Notes: a model not told the origin generated them from the letters alone. A DNA stretch of 9,012 bases from JBHELG01 sp046263195 (GCA_046263195.1 JBHELG010000125.1:1-9012); one strand, 5' to 3'. Counted from the first letter of the stretch, positions 1-5,920 are shown. Program-made: numbers and translations.

Positions 1-68
1 GCGTTATGTTCGCCGCCCACCGCAGCCACCGGTACCCTTCGCCGCGCCGTCCACAGGCGGCATCGCTC

Positions 69-140
69 GGCGGGGTAGCCAAGTGGTAAGGCATGGGACT
101 GCAAATCCCCTACACGCGGGTTCGATTCCCGCCCCCGCCT
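69..140 (+). tRNA. tRNA-Cys (anticodon GCA)
   Basis: A full cloverleaf can be folded by eye. The acceptor stem GGCGGGG (69-75) pairs with CCCCGCC (133-139), and the discriminator base is U140, as usual for tRNA-Cys. The anticodon loop CTGCAAA carries GCA at 101-103. The T-arm is GCGGG-TTCGATT-CCCGC (116-132). The next bases are CTC, so CCA is not encoded and must be added after transcription. A damaged copy of the 3' half lies at 3160-3195, so this gene was probably the integration site of a mobile element. Confidence 0.97.
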
Positions 141-142
141 CT
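99..142 (+). repeat. Left attachment-site-like repeat (tRNA-Cys 3' half)
   Basis: This segment runs from the anticodon loop to two bases past the tRNA and recurs at 3160-3195. Bases 99-116 match 3160-3177 at 17 of 18 positions, and 125-142 match 3178-3195 at 16 of 18. The eight bases between (117-124) are missing from the right copy. The intact tRNA is on this side, as expected when an element integrates into a tRNA 3' end and restores the gene. That this is an att site is inference. Confidence 0.6.
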
Positions 143-196
143 CAGAACTCAGCCGGGTGAACCTCCGCCGTTAGCGGGCGATCGGCGGCAGATCTC

Positions 197-217
197 GGGG
201 AGCCAGACGGGGAGCCA
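197..217 (+). repeat. Left GGGGAGCCA repeat pair (possible integrase arm sites)
   Basis: Two exact copies of CGGGGAGCCA start 12 bases apart (196-205 and 208-217), about 55 bases inside the left tRNA repeat. Similar units recur at 3020-3054 near the right end. Tyrosine integrases bind short direct repeats on both arms of attP, and integration splits these arms to the two ends of the element. The geometry fits, but the assignment is inference because no integrase remains here. Confidence 0.4.
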
Positions 218-371
218 CGGTGCGGGGCGTAGGGGATTCTTACTCTGAGGAACGTCCCTGGACCGGCTGGGCGTTGTCGTAGTAGGAACATGCCTGGCAG
301 GATTCACGAGCCCCCAAGTCTCGCTATGAGTCCGCCGACGAAGTTGCTTAGGAGCCTGACGGGAGATGGCT

Positions 372-641
372 ATGACGACGGTCGATATAGAGCAGCCTGG
401 GCCTTGGTACCGGGACCCGGCTGTGACGAGGCCGGCGAGCAATGCTTCGACAGCGGCAGACGAGACGTCACAGGTCATCTTTTGGCTTAGGGGAGGCGAC
501 AACCAGACAGCGGAGAACATGGGGGACAGGGACCTGTACGAGCGCATACTGCGGCGGATTGCTGACGACGATCCTGGCATCCCCGCCGACGTCGCCATTC
601 GAAAGTACGAAGAGGGCCCTAAGTCCGCCGTGCGCGCCTAG
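372..641 (+). CDS. Small hypothetical protein, 89 aa
   Basis: I do not recognise this protein. The ATG at 372 is chosen because GGGAG (361-365) sits six bases upstream; an in-frame ATG at 366 directly abuts that ribosome-binding sequence. Codon third positions lean towards G and C, as expected for a real gene here. The protein is hydrophilic, with no signal peptide or membrane segment. Residues 1-35 are low in order-forming motifs, and the C-terminal half is charged, with a likely helix around DRDLYERILRRIADDD. The gene is convergent with the broken RelE-type toxin and their 3' ends overlap by 23 bases (619-641). It could be a remnant of a larger gene. It is not in the usual antitoxin position, which would be beside the toxin on the same strand. 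Confidence 0.4.
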   Translation: MTTVDIEQPGPWYRDPAVTRPASNASTAADETSQVIFWLRGGDNQTAENMGDRDLYERILRRIADDDPGIPADVAIRKYEEGPKSAVRA

Positions 642-899
642 CTGCGAGTTTGTATGCGACATTGTTGGCCCGTCGCTCGATGGTGATGATCGTGACGTCT
701 TTGCCAGCCAAGCGGTAGATGATTCGTACGTCTCCTTCGCGAATACGCCACAGTCCTTGAGGTCGTCCGTCAGGGGACGGAAGGACTCTGGGCGTTCTTG
801 GAGTTTTGCTACCACGCGACGATGTTGAGCTGGCGTAAGCAGACTCATCTCGCGCCGGTCGAGTGCTAGCTCACTGTGGTAGCTGACCTCGTAATGCAT
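619..899 (-). pseudogene. RelE/ParE-family toxin, single-base frameshift
   Basis: Read from ATG 897-899 (with TTG at 900-902 directly before it), the first frame gives about 49 residues starting MHYEVSYHSELALDR, including a helical LTPAQHRRVVAKLQERP stretch and ending LTDDLKD. The next frame then continues LWRIREGDVRIIYRLAGKD and VTIITIERRANNVAYK to a TAG at 619-621. Together these make the RelE/ParE fold, a ribosome-dependent mRNase or related toxin: an N-terminal helical hairpin, then the WRIR-GD-RIIYR strands and a C-terminal ERR motif. Restoring one base near 753 gives about 93 aa, the normal family length. A stop codon directly precedes the start, so the 5' end is well defined. No strong ribosome-binding site is visible; translation may be coupled to the overlapping upstream gene. 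No antitoxin is seen on either side. A sequencing error at 753 remains possible. Confidence 0.72.
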
Positions 900-1356
900 C
901 AAGCGTCATGGGGTGAGGGGGGGTGCCCCGTCCCGCCGGACGAGTGGTGAAGGAGCTTTGCCAGTGCTCGCTCGTCTGCCCGTCGATTTCGAAGCGCCAG
1001 GTGAACCGCTCGCCCGGAGGTAACCCGATTCCGTCGAGGTTGATCGCCATCGTGGAGTCAAGAGGAGTGCCGGCCCTGAGCCCCGGAGGTCGCCCTACCT
1101 CCATCTCACCCTCTAGGGCGACGGGACGGAGCAGGCCATCAGGCGGGGAAGGAACCTCGACGGGCTGCCCGTCAGCGTCAACCAGCTCGAGTTTGAATTT
1201 CAGCCGCTCGTTCGCTCGGTCCCATGGCACTTCAACTTTGATAGCTAATGCCATGGTTATGGGGCCTGGCCCTGCGAGAGACCAGCCCCCTCCAAGGATG
1301 TAGAGTTTGCCGCCGACTGCTTGGGCTGCGTCGGCGAGCATAAGTGTGACCTTCAA
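871..1356 (-). CDS. DUF6941 family protein, 161 aa
   Basis: From memory of the family, the N-terminus MLADAAQAVGGKLYILGGGW and the later pattern of PWDRANERLKFKLELVDADG, EGEMEVGRPPGL and AINLDGIGLPPG mark it as DUF6941, a small actinobacterial family of unknown function. The start is TTG at 1354-1356, because GAGGGG lies about six bases upstream and the family begins at this point. The same frame stays open further upstream to 1590, but that part is rich in Arg and Ser and looks non-coding. The protein has no signal peptide or membrane segment and should be cytosolic, probably mostly beta-strand. Its last 29 bases overlap the start of the frameshifted RelE-type toxin. The C-terminal tail after FTTRPAGRG is not typical of the family and may result from rearrangement at this junction. 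A 12-bp palindrome lies 41 bases upstream of the start. Confidence 0.72.
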   Translation of the reverse strand: MKVTLMLADAAQAVGGKLYILGGGWSLAGPGPITMALAIKVEVPWDRANERLKFKLELVDADGQPVEVPSPPDGLLRPVALEGEMEVGRPPGLRAGTPLDSTMAINLDGIGLPPGERFTWRFEIDGQTSEHWQSSFTTRPAGRGTPPHPMTLDALRGQLPQ

Positions 1357-1396
1357 GGGGGTCCCCTCGTAGCTCTGGGGCGACCAGCCCCGTAGG

Positions 1397-1408
1397 CTCA
1401 GTACTGAG
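1397..1408. promoter_or_regulatory. 12-bp palindrome, possible operator of the DUF6941 gene
   Basis: CTCAGTACTGAG is a perfect palindrome 41 bases upstream of the TTG start at 1356, where a dimeric repressor could bind. No convincing -10 or -35 boxes are visible beside it, and a 12-bp palindrome can occur by chance. Confidence 0.2.
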
Positions 1409-1638
1409 GCCCTTGTAAGCTCGGCTGGCAGTGTACGAGCGTGCGTGCCTCGTCGCTGACGTGATCGACCTTGAGGGGATCCGCTTCGGCGGACACCGCA
1501 TGTTGTAGCTGCAACGACGCGGGCATCTCCCCGATCCGGCATGAGCCAGGTTGGCGACGAATCGCCTACTGCTCCGCAGCTGTCTACCAAGCTCTCCTCC
1601 GTGACGTGTGATCGGGGTCACTGTTCCGTGAGCGCCGC

Positions 1639-1654
1639 ACGGTCTATCGACCGT
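1639..1654. promoter_or_regulatory. Inverted repeat ACGGTC-TATC-GACCGT
   Basis: A six-base-pair stem with a four-base spacer lies between the divergent genes. It could be an operator or a weak hairpin. There is no following T-run, so a terminator role is unlikely. Confidence 0.2.
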
Positions 1655-1917
1655 CCTCCGCGCCCCACCTAGTCACGATGTAGCGGTCCGCAGCCCGAGC
1701 CGATTCAAAGCACCGCCCCGTTGCAGGTCGAACGGCCGGTGAGCCTGGTGCGAATACCCACATACCCATGGATGGGCTAGCGCGCAATAACAGGTACCGG
1801 CCTCAAGTTCTGCGAGCTCGAAACCGATATGGCAGGAAGTCTTCAAAGACGAGGCGAAACGCCTGCAGGCATCTACCGAACGGGACCGGACGAACGAGGC
1901 TGAAGCCTCAGGAGACT

Positions 1918-2529
1918 GTGAGTGACCTTGCGAAACGTCGCGGGGAATACACGGTGAAGACGTTCGAGGAGCACGTCCGGGGCACCGAGTTCAAGAAGGC
2001 GTATTGGTCTCGCGCTGAGGAACTTGTACCTCTGCTGAAGGGGAGCGACCAGGAGCAGGTTATCAAGACGGCCATGAACAGCCTGGGACGCCGAGGTGGC
2101 AAGCCATTCAAGAAGGCTGCAGCCACAGGAAGCGGACCTCTGTCGTTGGCACAGGCCGACCGAGTGGCGCTGCGATATGGGCTGTGGACGGTCCGTAAGA
2201 AGTACGACTGGGGCCACTACCCGCGAGGCACCGAAGAGCTCACGCGCCGCCTTGACGAGCAGATCACGTCAGGCATCTGGGACCTCGACGTCAAACTTCG
2301 TCGAAACTTGGAGGCGCCGCTCAAGAGTGGGCGCCAAGACATCCCCCGGGCTCAGCACCTGCGGGCCCTGATCGAGGCGCGCGCAGGGGAGACTGCCGCG
2401 AGCCTCCACGTTGCGCATCAGGCTCGGGAGCGGCATACAGATTGGGAGAAGTTGGCTGAGTACTTCGACGAAATCTGTAACGAGTTGGATTTCCTGCTGA
2501 CTGTGGCTGGAGCCCCCATCGAGGAGTGA
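1918..2529 (+). CDS. Hypothetical island protein, about 203 aa
   Basis: I do not recognise this protein. The sequence is charged and mostly helical in character, without a signal peptide or membrane segment, so it should be cytosolic. Visible landmarks are a basic stretch SLGRRGGKPFKKAA (about 69-82), an aromatic patch VRKKYDWGHYPRGTEELTRR (about 103-122) and an acidic C-terminus YFDEICNELDFLL. The start is uncertain. GTG 1918 has GGAG only three bases upstream; in-frame GTG 1954 has GGGGA at a better seven-base spacing and would give 191 aa. An in-frame ATG at 1768 has no ribosome-binding site, and the part between 1768 and 1917 has lower third-position GC and an Arg/Asn-rich translation, so it is probably untranslated. 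The gene is intact in an otherwise damaged region, which suggests recent arrival or continued selection. The following broken gene begins within about 25 bases of its stop. Confidence 0.62.
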   Translation: MSDLAKRRGEYTVKTFEEHVRGTEFKKAYWSRAEELVPLLKGSDQEQVIKTAMNSLGRRGGKPFKKAAATGSGPLSLAQADRVALRYGLWTVRKKYDWGHYPRGTEELTRRLDEQITSGIWDLDVKLRRNLEAPLKSGRQDIPRAQHLRALIEARAGETAASLHVAHQARERHTDWEKLAEYFDEICNELDFLLTVAGAPIEE

Positions 2530-2553
2530 CAGTCCGCAGTCGCAGGCGGGCAA

Positions 2554-2871
2554 CAACGTCTGCCCATCTGGCATCCCGTCACGGTCGGCGGGGTCTTCTA
2601 CTGGCTCAACTTCGTCATCTCCCCCGAGGTGCTCATCTTCATGCTCTTCATGACGTGCGACCTCCAGACTGCCCCCCATAACCCCGACCACACGCCTCAT
2701 CTTCGGCGTCGCCGCCGCACTGGTAGCAGCCGGTCTCGTGTCGTTTCAGCCCGCCGAGTCATCAAACTCGGCATCCTCTCCAGCCTCACCGTCACCTGCG
2801 CCGTTGTACCCCTCATCGAACATGTGAGCTGCCACCTCCAACGCGGCCCGTACGACCTCGTCATCGAATGA
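2554..2871 (+). pseudogene. C-terminal fragment of NqrB/RnfD-like (UnbU/enediyne E5-type) membrane protein, frameshifted
   Basis: Conceptual translation across frames gives PVTVGGVFYWLNFVISPEVL and IFMLFMTCDLQTAP in one frame. It continues RLIFGVAAALVAAGLVSFQP in the next, then returns to the first frame for VIKLGILSSLTVTCAVVPLI and a stop at 2869-2871. This order (Tyr-Trp-Leu, SPEVLIF-FFM, D-QTAP, two membrane helices) is what I recall of the C-terminal third of NqrB/RnfD-like proteins annotated UnbU, found in enediyne clusters and elsewhere in Actinobacteria. They are multi-pass membrane proteins of uncertain, possibly redox or ion-linked, role. Only about 104 residues remain: the N-terminal two-thirds is missing directly after the upstream gene's stop. 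Two compensating shifts lie near 2671-2692 and 2750-2758. The fragment cannot be functional. The family name is from memory of motifs and is less certain than the fact of a frameshifted membrane protein. Confidence 0.55.
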
Positions 2872-3102
2872 CCGGTCCCCGCCCACTGCTGACCTGGATC
2901 GGGACTGCCGCCCTGCAATCCGCGACCATGCTGTGCGTCGGTGCTGCTGGCGCACTACTCAGCGGTGGATGAGGTGCGCTTGCGCCGCGCTGACGAGACA
3001 CTCGGGGAGCTGCTGCCAGTGGAGCCAGCCGTCGGGAAGCCACAGGGGGAGCCAACGAGGGAGCTGTTGGCAAGCCGCGTGGGACGTCAACGGACTTCGT
3101 GA
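2868..3102 (+). pseudogene. Small membrane-anchored protein, frameshifted, coupled to the UnbU-like fragment
   Basis: ATG 2868-2870 overlaps the TGA of the previous reading frame as ATGA, a classic translational-coupling arrangement. The first frame gives MTGPRPLLTWIGTAALQSAT then MLCVG, a likely N-terminal membrane helix, and stops shortly after. A one-base shift near 2938-2941 continues the helix as VLLAHYSAVDEVRLRRADET and then LGELLPVEPAVGKPQGEP to a TGA at 3100-3102, for a total of about 77 residues. I do not recognise the family. UnbU-like genes are often followed by an ASPIC/UnbV-type gene, and this could be the start of one, but no diagnostic motif survives. Part of its sequence coincides with the repeat cluster at 3020-3054, so the gene's 3' part may instead be element-end DNA. 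Confidence 0.35.
3020..3054 (+). repeat. Right GGGAGCCA-type repeat cluster (possible integrase arm sites)
   Basis: Three related units lie in the same orientation as the left pair: TGGAGCCA (3020-3027), GGGAAGCCA (3034-3042) and GGGGGAGCCA (3045-3054). Their AGCCA-type cores are spaced 15 and 12 bases apart; the left pair is also spaced 12. They sit roughly 105 bases inside the right tRNA repeat. Because they may also be read as codons (repeated Glu-Pro), a coding origin cannot be excluded. Confidence 0.35.
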
Positions 3103-3159
3103 AGCCTCTGACCTGCGACGAGGACTTACATGGACGTAGGAGGAGGAGCGGGTAGTCCC

Positions 3160-3195
3160 CTGCAAATCCTCTACACGATTCGCGCCCCGGCCTCT
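3160..3195 (+). repeat. Right attachment-site-like repeat (degenerate tRNA-Cys 3' copy)
   Basis: This is the partner of 99-142: 17 of 18 bases match in the anticodon half and 16 of 18 in the acceptor half, with the tRNA's 117-124 deleted. It cannot form a tRNA. Upstream, GCGGGTAG at 3148-3155 resembles the tRNA's 5' GCGGGGTAG, so the copy could instead be a whole tRNA-Cys duplicate with internal deletions. Either way it marks the right limit of the inserted segment, 38 bases before the stop of the next chromosomal gene. Confidence 0.6.
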
Positions 3196-3232
3196 TACTG
3201 AAGTTGCCGCCGACCAGTAACCCTATCTCGCG

Positions 3233-4558
3233 TCATGGCTTGCCCTGCGGCACCCCCTCGACGCCGTGAGCTCCAGCCAGTCGTGGACTCGCGGCGATCT
3301 CCTCGGTACGGCGCTCGATCTCCTCGATCTCCTCGTCGCTGGCGGTGGCACGGGCCAGCTCGGGTACGAGTGCCGCGATGATCCCCACGCCGGCCATGCA
3401 TGCCAACCCGCCGGAGAGCACCGCGAAGCGTGCGGAGGTCACGGCGGCCACAGCGCCCGCCTCGAGATCGCCGAGCCGCGGACCGCCCGTCACCACCGCG
3501 ATATGCACGGCCGATAGGCGCCCTCGCAGGCGGTCGGGGACCCGAAGCTGGAGGATGGTGCTGCGGAATACCGCCGAGATCGAGTCGGCCGCACCCGCGA
3601 CCGCGAGCAGTGCGAGCCCCGCGGGGAGCCACGGCACGATCGCGAAGGACGCAATGGCGCCGCCCCACACGACGACGGCTATGAGTACTGCGCGCCCCTG
3701 ACGGTGGACGTGGGTCACCCATCCGGAGGTGAGGCTGGCGACGAGGGCACCGACGGCCGGGGACGCGAACAGCAGCCCCACCGTGGTCGCGCCGCCACCG
3801 AACACCGTCTGGCCCAGTTCGGGGAACAGCGCGCGGGGCATGCCGAAGATCATCGCGTTGAGGTCGATGTAGAAAGTGGATTGGATGACTCGCCGTCCTC
3901 GCAGAAACCTCAAGCCTTCGGCCACCGACTTCAGGCCCGCTCTCGTCACACCCCCCTGCGGCAGCAGCGGCCTCATCGCCAACAGTGCGGCGATTGCGGC
4001 GCCGAAGCTGGCGACGTCCAGCCAGTACGTCACCGCGAAACCCAGCCTGGCGATCACCAGTCCCGCGAGCGCCGGTCCGACGACGTGCGCGAGCTGGAAG
4101 CCGAGCTGGTTCAGGGCGTACGCCGCGGGAAGCTGCCATCGGGCGACCAGCCCCGGAACGACGGCGGAGCGTGTCGGCGAGTCCACCGCCGAGAACCCGG
4201 CGCTCGCGGCGCTGAATACGAACAGCGGCCACAGCCGCGGGGCGGGAAGGGCGGAGTTGATGGCGAGCCCCACGCTCGTGGCGGCGAGGAGGCCCTGCAT
4301 CGCGAGCATGAGCCGTCGGCGGTCCACTGCGTCCGCGATCGCTCCGCCGATCAACGAACCGACGAGCAACGGCAGGAACTGCGCGAGGCTGACCAGACCG
4401 ACGATCAGCGAGGATCCGGTGAGCAGGAAGACCTGGTAGGGGACCGCTACCACGGTCAGCTGGCGGCCGATGAGCGACACGACCTGACCGGCATACAAGA
4501 GCCGGAACTCGCGGGAGTCCCGCACGGGTGTGACGTCGACGAGTAGACGGCGAGGCAT
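3233..4558 (-). CDS. MFS transporter, MFS_3 family (drug/siderophore-type exporter), 441 aa
   Basis: A full-length 12-helix major facilitator, probably a proton-driven exporter in the cytoplasmic membrane. The loop 2-3 signature GGAIADAVDRRRL lies at 71-83. The stretches AVDSPTRSAVVPGLV (124-138) and NQLGFQLAHVVGPALAG (150-166) are typical of the MFS_3 group, which includes the enterobactin exporter EntS and many drug-efflux proteins. The last 40 or so residues form a charged cytosolic tail with a run of Glu/Arg (DEEIEEIERRTEEI). The ATG at 4556-4558 has no ribosome-binding site, but a TAGCCT box lies nine bases upstream, so translation may start almost at the mRNA end. The gene is 84 bases downstream of a second MFS_3 gene on the same strand. 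The substrate cannot be told from sequence. Confidence 0.9.
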   Translation of the reverse strand: MPRRLLVDVTPVRDSREFRLLYAGQVVSLIGRQLTVVAVPYQVFLLTGSSLIVGLVSLAQFLPLLVGSLIGGAIADAVDRRRLMLAMQGLLAATSVGLAINSALPAPRLWPLFVFSAASAGFSAVDSPTRSAVVPGLVARWQLPAAYALNQLGFQLAHVVGPALAGLVIARLGFAVTYWLDVASFGAAIAALLAMRPLLPQGGVTRAGLKSVAEGLRFLRGRRVIQSTFYIDLNAMIFGMPRALFPELGQTVFGGGATTVGLLFASPAVGALVASLTSGWVTHVHRQGRAVLIAVVVWGGAIASFAIVPWLPAGLALLAVAGAADSISAVFRSTILQLRVPDRLRGRLSAVHIAVVTGGPRLGDLEAGAVAAVTSARFAVLSGGLACMAGVGIIAALVPELARATASDEEIEEIERRTEEIAASPRLAGAHGVEGVPQGKP

Positions 4559-4567
4559 GGGGGGCGG

Positions 4568-4573
4568 AGGCTA
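4568..4573 (-). promoter_or_regulatory. Possible -10 box TAGCCT for the MFS gene ending at 3233
   Basis: On the minus strand TAGCCT fits the actinobacterial TANNNT -10 consensus and ends nine bases before the ATG at 4558. The start codon lacks a Shine-Dalgarno sequence, which favours a very short leader. No clear -35 box is visible. If real, this gene has its own promoter and is not only read from the upstream MFS gene. Confidence 0.35.
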
Positions 4574-4642
4574 CCCACCGCAGCGGGCGAGCACCTGAAG
4601 ATCGTCCCGGAACCACCAGCCCGGCGACGGCCCTCGAACGGC

Positions 4643-5884
4643 CTACGGCCAGGGCACGGGGTCGCTCTCCTGGGGTGGGAGGGTGTCAACTCCGGCGATC
4701 ACGCGTGCGTCATCGAGCCGGCGTGCGGCCCGAACCGCCAACAGCGCCCCGACCGCGACCAGCCCACCACTCGCCAGCAGCACCGCTTGCACACCGAGAG
4801 CGGAAGCTGCCCACGGAGCGAACGCGAGTGGCAGGATGGAAGCCGCGTTCTCTTGCATCGCGACCGCCCCCATGACCCGCCCGACCATTCCCGCGCGGGT
4901 TTCACGCTGGGCCAAGGCCCGCAGCAACGGCAGCAACGCCCCGAGCGGCACGGACCAGATCACGGCACCGGCCGCGACCCAGGCCAGCGATGCGGTCCCC
5001 ACGTAGAGCAGGGACCCCAGGCCGGCGACGACCGACAGGACGATGGCAGCACGAAAACCCGGACGGCGGTCCACACTGCGCTCGAGCAGGGTGGAACCCG
5101 CGAACAGCCCGAGGCCGAACAGCGCGTTCATCCACCCCACCGCCTCCACATCCGTACCCAGGACGTCCCGGAAATACAACGGTTCCAGCGCAAGGAACAC
5201 CCCGAAGGCGAGCCACGACAGGCTGCCGAGGTACATCACCGTGGCGATGGGTCGCTGCGTGTACGAGTAGGCCAGTCCGGCACGCACTTCCGCGAGGCTC
5301 GTCATGGGAACCTGAGCCTGCTCCGGCGCACGAAGCCGTACGCCCCGCAGCAGCAGGAGGGCCACGAGCGACGTGGCGGCATCGAACACGAAGACCGCGT
5401 CGACGTCGGCGACGCTCACCAGTGCCGCTCCCAGTGCGGGACCAGCAACCAGTGCCAGCCAGCCGGCAGACTCGAGTCGGGCATTCACCGCCGCCAGGGC
5501 CTCGTCGCCCTCGACGAGCGCCGTGGGCATCGAGTGCAGCGAAGTCTCGATCAGACCGGCAGCGACCCACGAGGCGAAGCCGAGGGCCAGCAGTTGTGGC
5601 ATGGAACCAGCGAGCGCCAGTGCGAGCGTTGCCGGCACGAATACGAGCTCAGAGGCCACAAGAACGGCCCTGGCATCGCGCCGGTCCACGAGGAGGCCGC
5701 CCACGATGTTGCCCGCGATCGAGCCGAAGGCGATCAGCGCCGCCATGGCCGCGAGATCCGCGGGCGAACCGTCGAACTCGAAGGCGGCCTTGCCCCACAG
5801 CCCGATGAAGAAGCTTGCCTCCACCCCCGTGGCGGACACCAGGCGCGCGAGCACGACACCGCGGACGTTGGGGTCACGGAACAC
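4643..5884 (-). CDS. MFS transporter, MFS_3-like exporter, 413 aa
   Basis: A second full-length major facilitator with 12 predicted hydrophobic helices, probably an efflux protein of the cytoplasmic membrane. The loop 2-3 motif is GGLLVDRRDARA (62-73), a shortened but recognisable form. LVEGDEALAAVNARLESAGW followed by GPALGAAL is typical of MFS_3-like proteins. The start is GTG at 5882-5884, with a weak GACGAGG ribosome-binding sequence upstream; the protein begins at the usual family position (MFRDPNVRGVVLARLVSATG). It lies 84 bases upstream of the other MFS gene on the same strand, and the sequences differ enough that this is not a recent duplication. It is divergent from the nucleotidyltransferase gene across 48 bases. 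Whether the two transporters work together or separately cannot be told. The substrate is unknown. Confidence 0.88.
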   Translation of the reverse strand: MFRDPNVRGVVLARLVSATGVEASFFIGLWGKAAFEFDGSPADLAAMAALIAFGSIAGNIVGGLLVDRRDARAVLVASELVFVPATLALALAGSMPQLLALGFASWVAAGLIETSLHSMPTALVEGDEALAAVNARLESAGWLALVAGPALGAALVSVADVDAVFVFDAATSLVALLLLRGVRLRAPEQAQVPMTSLAEVRAGLAYSYTQRPIATVMYLGSLSWLAFGVFLALEPLYFRDVLGTDVEAVGWMNALFGLGLFAGSTLLERSVDRRPGFRAAIVLSVVAGLGSLLYVGTASLAWVAAGAVIWSVPLGALLPLLRALAQRETRAGMVGRVMGAVAMQENAASILPLAFAPWAASALGVQAVLLASGGLVAVGALLAVRAARRLDDARVIAGVDTLPPQESDPVPWP

Positions 5885-5920
5885 GTCGCGCCTCGTCGGG
5901 GATCAGTCCTGGGGGCGGGC

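Larger units (their letters stand above)
1357..1917. other. Gap between divergent island genes
   Basis: I see no convincing gene in these 561 bases. They separate the leftward DUF6941 gene from the rightward gene at 1918 and should hold promoters for both. Visible structure is a 12-bp palindrome (1397-1408) and a hairpin (1639-1654). A 24-codon reading frame runs from ATG 1829 to TGA 1901-1903 (start MAGSLQRRGETPAG), just upstream of the next gene. It could be a leader peptide or an out-of-frame N-terminus, but nothing further supports it. Confidence 0.5.
143..3195. mobile_element. Decayed tRNA-Cys-integrated genomic island (putative)
   Basis: The segment is bounded by the tRNA-Cys 3' end and an imperfect direct copy of it, with GGGAGCCA-type repeats inside both ends. 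It holds genes of unrelated, accessory character: a frameshifted RelE-type toxin, a DUF6941 gene, two unrecognised genes and two broken membrane-protein genes. The intact chromosomal genes resume at 3233. No integrase, excisionase, replication or conjugation gene is visible, so the element should be immobile unless helped in trans. The alternative is that the right copy is only a deleted duplicate of the tRNA gene and the content is ordinary strain-variable sequence. Confidence 0.5.

Noticed and set aside
149..598. Minus-strand frame as an antitoxin following the RelE-type toxin
   Set aside because: Its translation is Ser/Pro/Arg-rich without a DNA-binding or antitoxin-like pattern and mirrors the plus-strand gene at 372-641.
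1357..1590. N-terminal extension of the DUF6941 gene in the same frame
   Set aside because: The family begins at the TTG at 1356, which has a good GAGGGG site; the upstream translation looks non-coding.
1768..1917. In-frame upstream extension of the island gene from ATG 1768
   Set aside because: No ribosome-binding site, an Arg/Asn-rich low-complexity translation and lower third-position GC than the part after 1918.
3195..4616. Long reading frames on both strands over the two MFS genes, including a 473-codon one
   Set aside because: These are shadows of high-GC coding DNA. Their translations are Arg/Pro/Gly-rich with no membrane helices, while the MFS frames have clear family motifs.
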